In this document: piece by piece, positions 19,974 through 28,466 of the stretch
How the letters are laid out: each line of letters opens with the position of its first letter
Position numbering within the stretch: the stretch's first letter is position 1
Assembly (NCBI RefSeq): GCF_029537235.1
Contig: NZ_CP120638.1
Location: 1,364,001 to 1,428,000, forward strand
Length of the DNA: 64,000 nt
Direction of reading: 5' to 3'
From: Rhizobium sp. 32-5/1
GTDB taxonomy: Bacteria; Pseudomonadota; Alphaproteobacteria; Rhizobiales; Rhizobiaceae
The notes under the pieces: model-generated
Databases searched by the model: none
What the model saw: the letters and a program-made list of their open reading frames with translations, nothing else
What the model was told of the DNA's origin: nothing
Made by a program: the position numbers and the translations under genes

Positions 19974-21267
19974 TTTACCTCTCCCTTCAGGAGCATATCG
20001 ATCTCGTCGATCTTCGAACGGCCGGCCGTCAGGAAATTATCGTGTTCCGGATTACCTTGGTTTTCCGGAGCATTTGCTTCCTGCTCCTCCCCGCCACCTT
20101 CCGTTGGCTTGTCAGCCATTTGGGCAACAGGTTCGGCAAACGGGCTTTCGCCACTGCCGCTCCGCTCATTGCTCTCTTCAGGTATCACACTAGAAACAGT
20201 CGCTTGTGTCAGGCTTTCGCTCTCCGGCGGCCTTAGCACCTCCTGCGCCACGGCCTTCGCTGCCTGGAGCAGAGCGCGGTCACGGGGCGACAAATCCTGC
20301 TCTGGAATAACGGACATCTGCTTGATGGCATCGAGGATATCGGCCGAGGGCACATCGACCAAACCGGCATACAGGCTCGCAAGTGCCTTTGGCTTGCTCT
20401 CGGCGATGTCCGAAAGGGCGGCGGCGCGCGCTGCTGCCAGTCGTGCCAATGGCTGCAGGCCGGCAATCGCTGCTCTGCGCGCAATACGCAGATAGACCTC
20501 GCGCTGGCGCGCCCGATCCATGAATTCGAGTATCTCGGTTATCTTGCCTTCCGTCTGCTCATTGAAATTGGCGACGGCCAATTCAACGAAGATATCGGCG
20601 AACTGGCTGGCATAGGGCGACGTCATGAAACGGCGAGCATAGGACAGCGAATATGAAAAGCCCTTCTCCGGCATGCCCCCGCGCATCGAAAGCGAGATCG
20701 ACCGCCGCAATGCAGCCTCCTCGATAATCGTGCCTGGCGCCATCAATCGTGCCCAATCGAAATAACCGATCGCGGCTTTGGGATCTTGCAGCGACGAAGC
20801 GTTGCCGAGGATGAGATAGAGGTAGGGGGCGATCCGCGAATTGCGGTATTCTGGGATAGCCTTGGCCAGATTGCTGACAATCAGCGCACCCTTGCCGTTC
20901 AGATATTGGCGCAAGGCATCAGTGATGCGGCTGTCAAAATTGCCTTCGATGTCGCGACTGGTCAGGAAATCGAGCGTTTCCGGGTTGCCGCCGCTCATGG
21001 CGTAGATCAGCGCTGCATCAATGTTGCGCGGATCCTCAAACTGGGCGATGCCTGCCGTGCGCAGGCGCTTGTCGATCGCCCCCAACATATAGCGCTGCAT
21101 CTCGATGGCCGAATGATCACCAAGCACGACGGAATCCTGGATGAACTGCAGCGAACGCAGAATCTTGTATGGCGGAAGATCGTCGAGTTCTTCAGCATGC
21201 AGGATCGTTGCCATCGGCGCTCCGAGCGCGGATGCGCAGAGAAAAGAATGCGGAGCGTTTTGATCAT
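19970..21267 (-). CDS. motC: Periplasmic motility protein MotC (frameshifted near its start)
   Basis: MotC is a rhizobial periplasmic protein that binds MotB and is required for flagellar rotation. The mature part (EELDDLPPYKILRSLQFIQD onward, about 430 residues) is rich in helical repeats (for example LAVANFNEQTEGKITEIL), with an acidic Glu/Gln/Asn tail. ATG 21267, 5 bp after motB, gives MIKTLRILF. One missing base in the A run 21242-21245 (plus strand) separates it from LCASALGAPMATILHAEEL. Together these form a proper signal peptide, which the uncorrected reading lacks. MotE, encoded at 30809-31339, is its chaperone in Sinorhizobium. Confidence 0.9.
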
Positions 21268-21272
21268 GCGGC

Positions 21273-22460
21273 TCAGCCCTGATCGTTCTGCAGGAGGATT
21301 TCGATGCGGCGATTGGCGGCAGCGTAGGGATCTGCCGGAACCTGAAGCCGTTTGTCGGCGAACCCGCTGATCTGGCTGACACGATCCTCCTTCAGCCCTC
21401 CGCGCACCAACATGAAATAGGCGCTCTGGGCACGTTCAGCCGAAAGTCGCCAATTGTCGTAGGCGCCGTTCTTGAACGGACGTCCGTCGGTATGGCCACG
21501 AATGGCAACCGCTCCCCTTCGCGCTGCAAGCAGCTTTCCGATCTTCTCCATCGCAACGACGAGATCACGTTGCGGGATGGCGGAACCGACACCGAACATC
21601 GGCGTGTCAGCCTGCTCGCTGATCGTTACCAGCAGCCCGCCTTCCGTCGGCGTCACCAAAAGACCCTCAGCCAACTTTCCGGCTGCGCCGCCGATCTCTT
21701 TTTCAATTTGCGCCTTCAAGGCTTCCGCCTGCTTTTCGGCCTCTGTTTTCCCGGCCTCGTCCTTTGCCGCGGCCACTTCAGCAGCCTGTTTTTCCGCATC
21801 AGTTTTGCCGTCCATAGTCTCAGCAGACGCCACGTCCTTCGATGCGTCCATCTCGCTTGCCGCAACCTCCGGCTTTTCGGCGCCCGCTACCTCGACCTGT
21901 TTGGTCCAGAAGTCGGGGTCGAAAGGATCACGATAGGCCTCGCCGCCATCCGCGCCGGTGGCCGGGCCGGACAGGGAAGCCCCCTCGCCTTTCACGCTTA
22001 TATTTGCCTGGCGTCCAACATCTTTCGCGATTTCCGACAGAACAGAGTAGGGATTTTCAAAGAAGTCTGCGTCGGAATATTTGGTTTCTTCGCCCGACGT
22101 CGCCGTCTGGTCGTCACCGGATTTGGCCGAACCGCCGGTCTTGGCGCGCTCGCCGTCGGTCTTCGATTTCTGCTGTGTCTGTTCGCCCTCAGCGTCCTTG
22201 GCTGGTTCCTTCAATCCCTTTTCCGAGGGTTTTTCGTCGGCGAGCTGAACAGGGTTGAAATAGGAGGCGACGGCGGCCTTCGTCTCTTCATTGGCGGCGT
22301 TGATCAGCCACATGACGAGAAAGAATGCCATCATCGCCGTCATGAAGTCGGCATATGCAATTTTCCAGGCGCCGCCATGATGCCCCTCATGATGGGCGGC
22401 ATGGCGCTTGATGATAATGATTTCATTCTTGCCGTGGTGTTGGCTTTCGGCTTCGCTCAT
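21273..22460 (-). CDS. motB: Stator protein MotB
   Basis: 395 residues. A single N-terminal membrane helix carries the proton-binding aspartate, AWKIAYADFMTAMMAFFLV (Asp about 38). The C-terminal OmpA-like domain anchors to peptidoglycan (VAIRGHTDGRPF and NWRLSAERAQSAYFML). Between them is an unusually long charged linker (about 70-265), rich in Ala, Lys and Glu and containing near-repeats such as DAEKQAAE/EAEKQAEA. The start overlaps the stop of the FliH-like gene. MotB works with MotA (38805-39683) and with periplasmic MotC. Confidence 0.95.
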   Translation of the reverse strand: MSEAESQHHGKNEIIIIKRHAAHHEGHHGGAWKIAYADFMTAMMAFFLVMWLINAANEETKAAVASYFNPVQLADEKPSEKGLKEPAKDAEGEQTQQKSKTDGERAKTGGSAKSGDDQTATSGEETKYSDADFFENPYSVLSEIAKDVGRQANISVKGEGASLSGPATGADGGEAYRDPFDPDFWTKQVEVAGAEKPEVAASEMDASKDVASAETMDGKTDAEKQAAEVAAAKDEAGKTEAEKQAEALKAQIEKEIGGAAGKLAEGLLVTPTEGGLLVTISEQADTPMFGVGSAIPQRDLVVAMEKIGKLLAARRGAVAIRGHTDGRPFKNGAYDNWRLSAERAQSAYFMLVRGGLKEDRVSQISGFADKRLQVPADPYAAANRRIEILLQNDQG

Positions 22461-23107
22461 GCAAGCACCTTCCGCACCGTATCGGCCCATGCGGCCATTC
22501 GCGTCACCAGAATGGCGTCACCGAACTCGACCGACAGATCGATATCGGCTGTTTCATGGTGGCGGAAAACCAAGGCCTCGTCGTTGAGATGAATTTTGAG
22601 TGCCTCGAACAGGGACTGCGGCCCGCACACCGTGATCGTGCAAGCTTCGCCAGCCGTGAGCGTTAAAGCAATCATGCGGGCCATGTCTTCGATCGACTTG
22701 CGCTGCAGGGCCTCATCCATGACAGGCGCAAGCACGCGCGCCGTCTGGTCTCCCAGCATCAGTGCCAGTTGTTCAGACATGTCGGAAAACCTGTCGAAGA
22801 TCATCGCGGCGATCTCGTTATCGCAACGAACGCGCATGGACTCGAGTTCGGCCGCGTGCTGCGCCTTCAATTCGGCGATCTCATTCTTGTGCTCGAACTG
22901 CAATTCGGCTTCCGCCTCTTCCCTTCCCTGCTCGAAGGCCTCGCGGCGTTCGGCCTCAACGTCTACGCTGGGCGGTCGCGGTATCGCAAACCCGCTTCGC
23001 TCAGGAAATTCCGTATCGATCTGGGGGAAGTATTTGGGCGGCATTAACGACACAGGCGCCTTGGGCGCACTGAAATCCTTCAGATACCGTGACAAAGAGG
23101 CGCTCAT
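22457..23107 (-). CDS. Putative FliH-like regulator of the export ATPase
   Basis: 216 residues. A Pro-rich N-terminus is followed by a charged coiled coil (AFEQGREEAEAELQFEHKNE, about 60-100, with the spacing of FliH G-x3-G repeats largely replaced by A/E). The C-terminal alpha/beta domain reads TAGEACTITVCGPQSLFEAL, then ADIDLSVEFGDAILVTRMAA, like the FliH end domain that holds FliI. No other fliH is visible among the flagellar genes of this window, and FliI would need it. First gene of the motB-motC-motD operon, coupled to motB by an ATGA overlap. The start at 23107 was preferred to an upstream in-frame start. Confidence 0.55.
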   Translation of the reverse strand: MSASLSRYLKDFSAPKAPVSLMPPKYFPQIDTEFPERSGFAIPRPPSVDVEAERREAFEQGREEAEAELQFEHKNEIAELKAQHAAELESMRVRCDNEIAAMIFDRFSDMSEQLALMLGDQTARVLAPVMDEALQRKSIEDMARMIALTLTAGEACTITVCGPQSLFEALKIHLNDEALVFRHHETADIDLSVEFGDAILVTRMAAWADTVRKVLA

Positions 23108-23426
23108 CGTGTGCTCCCTGCGCGGACAAGCAGGAATGCAGTGCGCGACGGTGTTGCCGCGCCCCTTGCGAAAGATATCTGGTTTCTGGCCCAAAATTCA
23201 TGAGAGCGTTGCACGTTCAAAGTCCCCTTTGGGACCAGATGCCTCGAAATACCGCATCTAATCTCCCAACATTTTTGATCCGTATCGATGCCGCTGGCAG
23301 AACTAGCCGGCGACAGCGGATGCCATCGATACAAGCGACGACGCAATGATCATTTTGCACCGGCAGCAGGAATAGAGAGAGCTGCAAGGGGAGACTAACC
23401 GGTCAAACTTGTGCGAAAATGTAGGT

Positions 23427-23461
23427 GTTGGACCGCGCCAGGGTAATTAGCGCGGTCCAAC
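23427..23461. terminator. Perfect 12-bp inverted repeat
   Basis: GTTGGACCGCGC (23427-23438) is followed after 11 bp by its exact complement GCGCGGTCCAAC (23450-23461). The GC-rich stem is strong enough to terminate or to protect the 3' end of flagellin mRNA about 230 bp upstream in transcription order. There is no U-run on either side. Confidence 0.45.
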
Positions 23462-23636
23462 CGTTTCCACCAAACCGATGACCGGCGGCGTGGCAGAAAG
23501 CCGTTTTCCCGTTTTTGCCTCCGTTTACCGCCGAGTGCGGCGCGTTCCTGATCGTCCGGCGAAACAGGCGGTAGGTTGGTGCGGGAGACATCGTGCAGGC
23601 CTAAGCGCCGGCACAGGACACATTGTCGGTAACTCC

Positions 23637-23679
23637 TTCTTGCATCGAGGTCCGGACACTCACCCGGATGCCTCGATGC
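23637..23679 (-). terminator. Hairpin just after the last flagellin gene
   Basis: On the minus strand CATCGAGG and an inner TCCGG pair with CCGGA and CCTCGATG around an 8-nt loop, starting about 15 bp past the flagellin stop at 23693. Likely transcription end or mRNA-stabilising structure for this flagellin; a U-run is lacking. The boundaries given are approximate. Confidence 0.45.
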
Positions 23680-23692
23680 CGTTCTCAGGCGA

Positions 23693-24667
23693 TTACGGCT
23701 GGAACAGGCGGAGAATGTTTTCGGAGTTGGTGTTGGCGATCGAGAGCGCCTGGATACCAAGCTGCTGCTGCGTCTGCAGGGCCTTGAGGCGGGTTGATTC
23801 CTCGTTCATGTCGGCATCCACCAGACGGCCGACGCCCTTGTCGATGACGTCCATCAGGTTGGCGACGAAATTCTCCTGCATGTCGATGCGGCTCTGGATG
23901 GCGCCGAGCGTCGCCGCCGAGTCCGTCATCCTGCTGAGCATCGCGTCGGCAGCACTGATCATGCCGTCGAGGATATCATCGGATGTCGTTGAGTAGAGGA
24001 CGATCTCGGTGCCGGCGGCAGCCGTCGTCGAGCCGACATTGATCAAGTAATAGGTTGCGTTCGCTGTGGTGGCCGCAGTGGCGCCGTTCGGCTGGGCGAC
24101 TTGGATGCCCTTTGTCAGTTGCCCTCTCGCCGCAGCCTTGGTGTCGATGAGGATCGAAGCAGCGGTATCGTAGTCAAGCGTCGAGACCGAAACGCTGCCA
24201 TTGGTGGCACGGTTGAACGAAGCCACGATCGATTTCGTTGCTGCTGCCGTGGTGCTGGAATTGTACAGCCAGTTCTCGCCGGAGAAGGACGCGGATTCAG
24301 CCGAGGAAATCAGCTGGTTCTTCAGTTCGGCGATTTCCTTGTTGATCTTCGTCTTGTCAACGCCCGGTTCGCGCGCGGCGACGAGCTTCGCCTTGATTTC
24401 GGAGATAACGTCGATAGCATTGCTCATGCCGGCATAGGAGGTATCCACCTTTGCCGCGCCGAGCCCCAGCGCGTCCTGAACGGTGGAAAGCGCGGCATTG
24501 TCGGACCGCATGGTGGTCGCGATTGACCAGTAGGCGGCGTTGTCGGCCGCGGTTTCCACGCGGTAACCGGAGGAGATGCGGCTTTGTACCTCTTCCATGT
24601 TGGAATTGATGGATCGCAGTGTCTGCAAGGCGGCCATTGCGGCGCCATTGGTCATAATGCTGGTCAT
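23693..24667 (-). CDS. Flagellin (fourth of four in transcription order, most diverged)
   Basis: 324 residues. The conserved N-terminal helix (AAMAALQTLRSINSNMEEVQ) and C-terminal helix (LKALQTQQQLGIQALSIANT) form D0/D1. The centre is short, as in rhizobial complex-filament flagellins. It is the most diverged of the four copies (for example TTDDILDG-type differences in the centre and ENILRLFQP at the end). It follows the terminator of the preceding flagellin and has its own promoter region with the shared 9-mer and two TTAA-N7-TTAA sites. Flagellins are exported through FlhA/FlhB/FliPQR. Confidence 0.96.
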   Translation of the reverse strand: MTSIMTNGAAMAALQTLRSINSNMEEVQSRISSGYRVETAADNAAYWSIATTMRSDNAALSTVQDALGLGAAKVDTSYAGMSNAIDVISEIKAKLVAAREPGVDKTKINKEIAELKNQLISSAESASFSGENWLYNSSTTAAATKSIVASFNRATNGSVSVSTLDYDTAASILIDTKAAARGQLTKGIQVAQPNGATAATTANATYYLINVGSTTAAAGTEIVLYSTTSDDILDGMISAADAMLSRMTDSAATLGAIQSRIDMQENFVANLMDVIDKGVGRLVDADMNEESTRLKALQTQQQLGIQALSIANTNSENILRLFQP

Positions 24668-24733
24668 TGGTCATTGCCCCAGTTTGAAATTGTTGGAACA
24701 TGCCGGAGTTTAAGACCGGTAGCGACGGGACCA

Positions 24734-24742
24734 GCATCATGC
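24734..24742 (-). promoter_or_regulatory. Shared flagellin upstream 9-mer (copy 4)
   Basis: GCATGATGC on the minus strand, 67 bp upstream of the start codon. A CCGG follows about 15-16 bp downstream, as in the other flagellin promoters. Candidate promoter element or activator site. Confidence 0.5.
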
Positions 24743-24781
24743 GAACTACCCCTGTTTACCCTGAGAGGCAGCCCATCGCTC

Positions 24782-24797
24782 TTAACGAACACTTAAC
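24782..24797. promoter_or_regulatory. CtrA-like site upstream of flagellin copy 4 (distal hit 1)
   Basis: TTAACGAACACTTAAC is a full TTAA-N7-TTAAC consensus, 115-130 bp upstream of the flagellin start at 24667. Confidence 0.55.
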
Positions 24798-24807
24798 GAG
24801 GTTATAG

Positions 24808-24822
24808 TTAACAAAAGGTTAA
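24808..24822. promoter_or_regulatory. CtrA-like site upstream of flagellin copy 4 (distal hit 2)
   Basis: TTAACAAAAGGTTAA, again with exactly 7 bp between TTAA boxes, lies 26 bp from the first site. A tandem pair is what one would expect of a real CtrA-controlled promoter. Confidence 0.5.
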
Positions 24823-24921
24823 TAGCGTTAGCGGGTTGGTAATCAATGTGAACGGAAATAAACTTTCCTGACGAAAACCTTAACGGCGCTTGCTTTCGCA
24901 AGCCTGAAGTCAACGACGAAA

Positions 24922-24949
24922 AAGCCGCATCCTTTTTGGGATGCGGCTT
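24922..24949. terminator. Terminator of flagellin copy 3
   Basis: An 11-bp perfect stem, AAGCCGCATCC / GGATGCGGCTT, around a 6-nt loop, about 57 bp past the stop at 25006. A-run before and T-run-like bases after make it usable in the minus direction. Confidence 0.85.
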
Positions 24950-25005
24950 GCAGATCATTCATTTGTTCAGCAGTCATGCCAGCAGGCGCGACATGTTCAC
25001 TCCGA

Positions 25006-25980
25006 TTAACGGAAGAGCGAGAGGATGTTTTCGGAGTTGGAGTTGGCGATCGAGAGCGACTGGATGCCGAGCTGCTGCTGTGTCTGCAGGGCCTTGAGGC
25101 GGGTCGATTCTTCGTTCATGTCGGCATCCACCAGGCGACCGACACCCTTGTCGATTACGTCCATCAGGTCGGCCATGAAGTCATCCTGCATCGAGATGCG
25201 CTTGTTGGTGGCGCCGAGCGTTGCAGCAGCGTCCGTCAGGCTTGACAGCATGGCGTCGACGGCACTGATCATGCCTTCGATGTTGTCGTCGCTCGTCGAC
25301 GAGGTCAGGTTGATGATCGTAGCGCCGGTTGCAGCCGTACCACCCGAAGCAAGAACGAGGTAGTAGGTGGCGTTTGCGGTCGTGGCAGCAGTTGCGCCGT
25401 TCGGCTGAGCAACAGCAACAGCCTTGGTCAGCTGGCCGTTGGCGGCGACCTTGGTGTCGATGAGAACGGACGTCGAAGCATCAAACGACAGAATGCCGAC
25501 CGAAACGGTGCCTGCGGCGGAACGGGTGAACGAGCCAACCATTTCCTTGGTGCCGATAGCCGTCGTCGAGTCGTTGTAGAGCCAGTTTTCGCCCGAGAAG
25601 GAAGCCGACTGAGCGGTCGAAACCAGCTGGTTCTTCAGCTCGGTGATTTCCTTGTTGATCTTCGTCTTGTCGACGCCCGGCTCGCGGGCAGCCACCAGCT
25701 TGGCCTTGATTTCCGAGATCACGTCGATGGCGTTGTCGAGACCGGTATAGGCTGTGTCCGTCTTGGCAGCGCCAAGGCCGAGTGCATCCTGAACCGTCGA
25801 GAGAGCCTTGTTGTCCGACTTCATGGTCGTGGCGATCGACCAGTAAGCGGCGTTATCAGCCGCGGTCTCGACGCGCAGGCCGGACGAGACGCGACCCTGG
25901 GTCGTTTCCATGCCCGAAGCGATCGAACGCAGGGTGGAGAGTGCTGCCATTGCAGCGGAGTTCGTGAGAATGCTTGTCAT
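25006..25980 (-). CDS. Flagellin (third of four; near-identical to 26251-27225)
   Basis: 324 residues with typical D0/D1 ends (AAMAALSTLRSIASGMETTQ and LKALQTQQQLGIQSLSIANS). The protein differs from the next copy upstream in transcription order (26251-27225) at only three residues, in the segment around TGATIINLTSS and MLSSLTD. The leader and promoter are also almost identical up to about 26137, so copies 2 and 3 come from a recent 1,245-bp tandem duplication. Ribosome site AAGGGG lies upstream of the ATG. Confidence 0.97.
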   Translation of the reverse strand: MTSILTNSAAMAALSTLRSIASGMETTQGRVSSGLRVETAADNAAYWSIATTMKSDNKALSTVQDALGLGAAKTDTAYTGLDNAIDVISEIKAKLVAAREPGVDKTKINKEITELKNQLVSTAQSASFSGENWLYNDSTTAIGTKEMVGSFTRSAAGTVSVGILSFDASTSVLIDTKVAANGQLTKAVAVAQPNGATAATTANATYYLVLASGGTAATGATIINLTSSTSDDNIEGMISAVDAMLSSLTDAAATLGATNKRISMQDDFMADLMDVIDKGVGRLVDADMNEESTRLKALQTQQQLGIQSLSIANSNSENILSLFR

Positions 25981-26049
25981 GATGTGACTGCCCCTTTTGA
26001 CAGATGAAATGGAAGGGACATTCCGGTACTCACCGGGAAACAGCAGTCA

Positions 26050-26058
26050 GCATCATGC
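26050..26058 (-). promoter_or_regulatory. Shared flagellin upstream 9-mer (copy 3)
   Basis: GCATGATGC on the minus strand, 70 bp upstream of the start codon at 25980, with CCGG downstream as in the other copies. Nearby GTTAA half-sites are spaced by 9, not 7. Confidence 0.5.
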
Positions 26059-26168
26059 CTGCTAACACGTTAATCTTCTTGGTTAACCTGCCGTTTCGAT
26101 GGTCATAGAAAACACCAACATGGTTAAAGAAATCTGAACGTGTTAAAATTTTTAAACGGGAAAATGAA

Positions 26169-26198
26169 AAAACCGCATCTCTTTCGAGATGCGGTTTT
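26169..26198. terminator. Bidirectional-type terminator of flagellin copy 2
   Basis: A 13-bp perfect stem, AAAACCGCATCTC / GAGATGCGGTTTT, with a 4-nt loop, flanked by A and T runs. It lies about 52 bp past the stop at 26251. A textbook intrinsic terminator. Confidence 0.9.
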
Positions 26199-26250
26199 CC
26201 TGCATTGCCCGGCCCGGTGTGGGGGATAACCGGCCCGCAGCGTTTTCCGA

Positions 26251-27225
26251 TTAACGGAAGAGCGAGAGGATGTTTTCCGAGTTGGAGTTGGCGATCGAGA
26301 GCGACTGGATGCCGAGCTGCTGCTGTGTCTGCAGGGCCTTGAGGCGGGTCGATTCTTCGTTCATGTCGGCATCGACGAGGCGACCGACACCCTTGTCGAT
26401 TACGTCCATCAGGTCGGCCATGAAGTCGTCCTGCATCGAGATGCGCTTGTTGGTGGCGCCGAGCGTTGCAGCAGCGTCCGTCAGGCTTGTCAACATGGCG
26501 TCGACGGCACTGATCATGCCTTCGATGTTGTCGTCGCTCGTCGAGGACGTCAGCGAGATTGCCGTTGCGCCGGTTGCAGCCGTACCACCCGAAGCAAGAA
26601 CGAGGTAGTAGGTGGCGTTTGCGGTCGTGGCAGCAGTTGCGCCGTTCGGCTGAGCAACAGCAACAGCCTTGGTCAGCTGGCCGTTGGCAGCGACCTTGGT
26701 GTCGATGAGAACGGACGTCGAAGCATCAAACGACAGAATGCCGACCGAAACGGTGCCTGCGGCGGAACGGGTGAACGAGCCAACCATTTCCTTGGTGCCG
26801 ATAGCCGTCGTCGAGTCGTTGTAGAGCCAGTTTTCGCCCGAGAAGGAAGCCGACTGAGCGGTCGAAACCAGCTGGTTCTTCAGCTCGGTGATTTCCTTGT
26901 TGATCTTCGTCTTGTCGACGCCCGGTTCGCGCGCGGCGACGAGCTTGGCCTTGATTTCCGAGATCACGTCGATGGCGTTGTCGAGACCGGTATAGGCTGT
27001 GTCCGTCTTGGCAGCGCCAAGGCCGAGTGCATCCTGAACCGTCGAGAGAGCCTTGTTGTCCGACTTCATGGTCGTGGCGATCGACCAGTAAGCGGCGTTA
27101 TCAGCCGCGGTCTCGACGCGCAGGCCGGACGAGACGCGACCCTGGGTCGTTTCCATGCCCGAAGCGATCGAACGCAGGGTGGAAAGTGCTGCCATTGCAG
27201 CGGAGTTCGTGAGAATGCTTGTCAT
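26251..27225 (-). CDS. Flagellin (second of four; near-identical to 25006-25980)
   Basis: 324 residues, same architecture as its neighbours. Most of the gene and its promoter match copy 3, but two tracts match other copies. Near 26360-26590 it carries the codons of copy 1 (27492-28466), giving TGATAISLTSS and MLTSLTD. Near 26920-26950 its synonymous codons match copy 4 (24360-24390). This mosaic points to gene conversion after duplication. Expected to be a structural subunit of the filament. Confidence 0.97.
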   Translation of the reverse strand: MTSILTNSAAMAALSTLRSIASGMETTQGRVSSGLRVETAADNAAYWSIATTMKSDNKALSTVQDALGLGAAKTDTAYTGLDNAIDVISEIKAKLVAAREPGVDKTKINKEITELKNQLVSTAQSASFSGENWLYNDSTTAIGTKEMVGSFTRSAAGTVSVGILSFDASTSVLIDTKVAANGQLTKAVAVAQPNGATAATTANATYYLVLASGGTAATGATAISLTSSTSDDNIEGMISAVDAMLTSLTDAAATLGATNKRISMQDDFMADLMDVIDKGVGRLVDADMNEESTRLKALQTQQQLGIQSLSIANSNSENILSLFR

Positions 27226-27294
27226 GATGTGACTGCCCCTTTTGACAGATGAAATGGAAGGGACATTCCGGTACTCACCGGGAAACAGCAGCCA

Positions 27295-27303
27295 GCATCA
27301 TGC
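27295..27303 (-). promoter_or_regulatory. Shared flagellin upstream 9-mer (copy 2)
   Basis: GCATGATGC on the minus strand, 70 bp upstream of the start codon at 27225, in a promoter almost identical to that of copy 3. Confidence 0.5.
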
Positions 27304-27406
27304 CTGCTAACACGTTAATCTTCTTGGTTAACCTGCCGTTTCGATGGTCATAGAAAACACCAACATGGTTAAAGAAATCTGAAGCTCATATTCATTTCAG
27401 AAAGAA

Positions 27407-27436
27407 AAAACCGCACCTCTTTCGAGATGCGGTTTT
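27407..27436. terminator. Terminator of flagellin copy 1
   Basis: The same stem-loop as after copy 2 (AAAACCGC.CCTC / GAGATGCGGTTTT), here with one mismatch. It lies 56 bp past the stop at 27492, between A and T runs. Confidence 0.88.
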
Positions 27437-27491
27437 CTGTAGGTCGCGAACCGGACTTGGGGGAAGGCCGGCGGCGCCGTTTCTGGTCCGA

Positions 27492-28466
27492 TTAACGGAA
27501 GAGCGACAGGATGTTCTGCGAGTCCGAGTTGGCGATCGAGAGCGCCTGGATGCCGAGCTGCTGCTGTGTCTGCAGGGCCTTGAGGCGGGTCGATTCTTCG
27601 TTCATGTCGGCATCGACGAGGCGACCGACACCCTTGTCGATGACGTCCATCAGGTCAGCCATGAAGTCGTCCTGCATCGAGATGCGCTTGTTGGTGGCGC
27701 CGAGCGTTGCAGCCGAATCCGTCAGGCTTGTCAGCATGGCGTCGACGGCACTGATCATGCCTTCGATGTTGTCGTCGCTCGTCGAGGACGTCAGCGAGAT
27801 TGCCGTTGCGCCGGTTGCAGCCGTACCACCCGAAGCAAGAACGAGGTAGTAGGTGGCGTTTGCGGTCGTGGCAGCCGTTGCGCCGTTCGCCTGGGCAACA
27901 GCAACACCCTTGGTCAGCTGGCCGTTGGCGGCGACCTTGGTGTCGATGAGAACGGACGTCGAAGCGTCGAAGGACAGAACGCCGACCGAAACGGTGCCTG
28001 CGGCGGAACGGGTGAACGAGCCAACCATTTCCTTGGTGCCGAGTGCCGTCGTCGAGTCGTTGTAGAGCCAGTTTTCACCGGAGAAGGAAGCCGACGTTGC
28101 CGTCGAAACCAGCTGGTTCTTCAGCTCGGTGATTTCCTTGTTGATCTTCGTCTTGTCGACGCCCGGCTCGCGGGCAGCAACCAGCTTGGCCTTGATTTCG
28201 GAAACAACGTCGATGGCGGCGTTCAGGCCGGTATAGGCTGTGTCCGTCTTGGCAGCGCCAAGGCCGAGTGCATCCTGAACCGTCGAGAGAGCCTTGTTGT
28301 CCGAACGCATGGTGGTTGCGATCGACCAGTAGGCGGCGTTGTCCGAAGCGCTGCCAACGCGCAGGCCGGACGAGATGCGGCCCTGGGTCGATTCCATGTC
28401 GGAGGAGATCGAACGCAGGGTGGAAAGGGCCGCCATGGCGGAGGAGTTTGTCAGAATGCTTGTCAT
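27492..28466 (-). CDS. flaA: Flagellin, first in transcription order (FlaA position)
   Basis: 324 residues: N-terminal SAMAALSTLRSISSDMESTQ and C-terminal LKALQTQQQLGIQALSIANS helices around a short variable centre. In Sinorhizobium the flagellin directly after fliP is flaA, the essential principal subunit, hence the symbol. It differs from copies 2 and 3 mainly in the first 60 residues (RVGSASDNAAYW) and at scattered central positions. It has its own promoter with the shared 9-mer and its own terminator. Confidence 0.95.
   Translation of the reverse strand: MTSILTNSSAMAALSTLRSISSDMESTQGRISSGLRVGSASDNAAYWSIATTMRSDNKALSTVQDALGLGAAKTDTAYTGLNAAIDVVSEIKAKLVAAREPGVDKTKINKEITELKNQLVSTATSASFSGENWLYNDSTTALGTKEMVGSFTRSAAGTVSVGVLSFDASTSVLIDTKVAANGQLTKGVAVAQANGATAATTANATYYLVLASGGTAATGATAISLTSSTSDDNIEGMISAVDAMLTSLTDSAATLGATNKRISMQDDFMADLMDVIDKGVGRLVDADMNEESTRLKALQTQQQLGIQALSIANSDSQNILSLFR

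Larger units (their letters stand above)
23108..23692. other. 585-bp gene-free stretch upstream of the motB operon
   Basis: No convincing gene on either strand. It holds two inverted repeats, listed separately, that could end flagellin transcription, and presumably the promoter of the FliH-like/motB/motC/motD operon. I see no TTAA-N7-TTAA site and no copy of the flagellin 9-mer. Confidence 0.6.

Noticed and set aside
26070-26090. CtrA site in the promoters of flagellin copies 2 and 3
   Set aside because: The two TTAA boxes are 9 bp apart, not 7, so they count only as half-sites.
23693-28466. Four flagellins as a CRISPR-like or transposon-borne repeat
   Set aside because: The repeats are full genes with their own promoters and terminators; no inverted ends or transposase are present.
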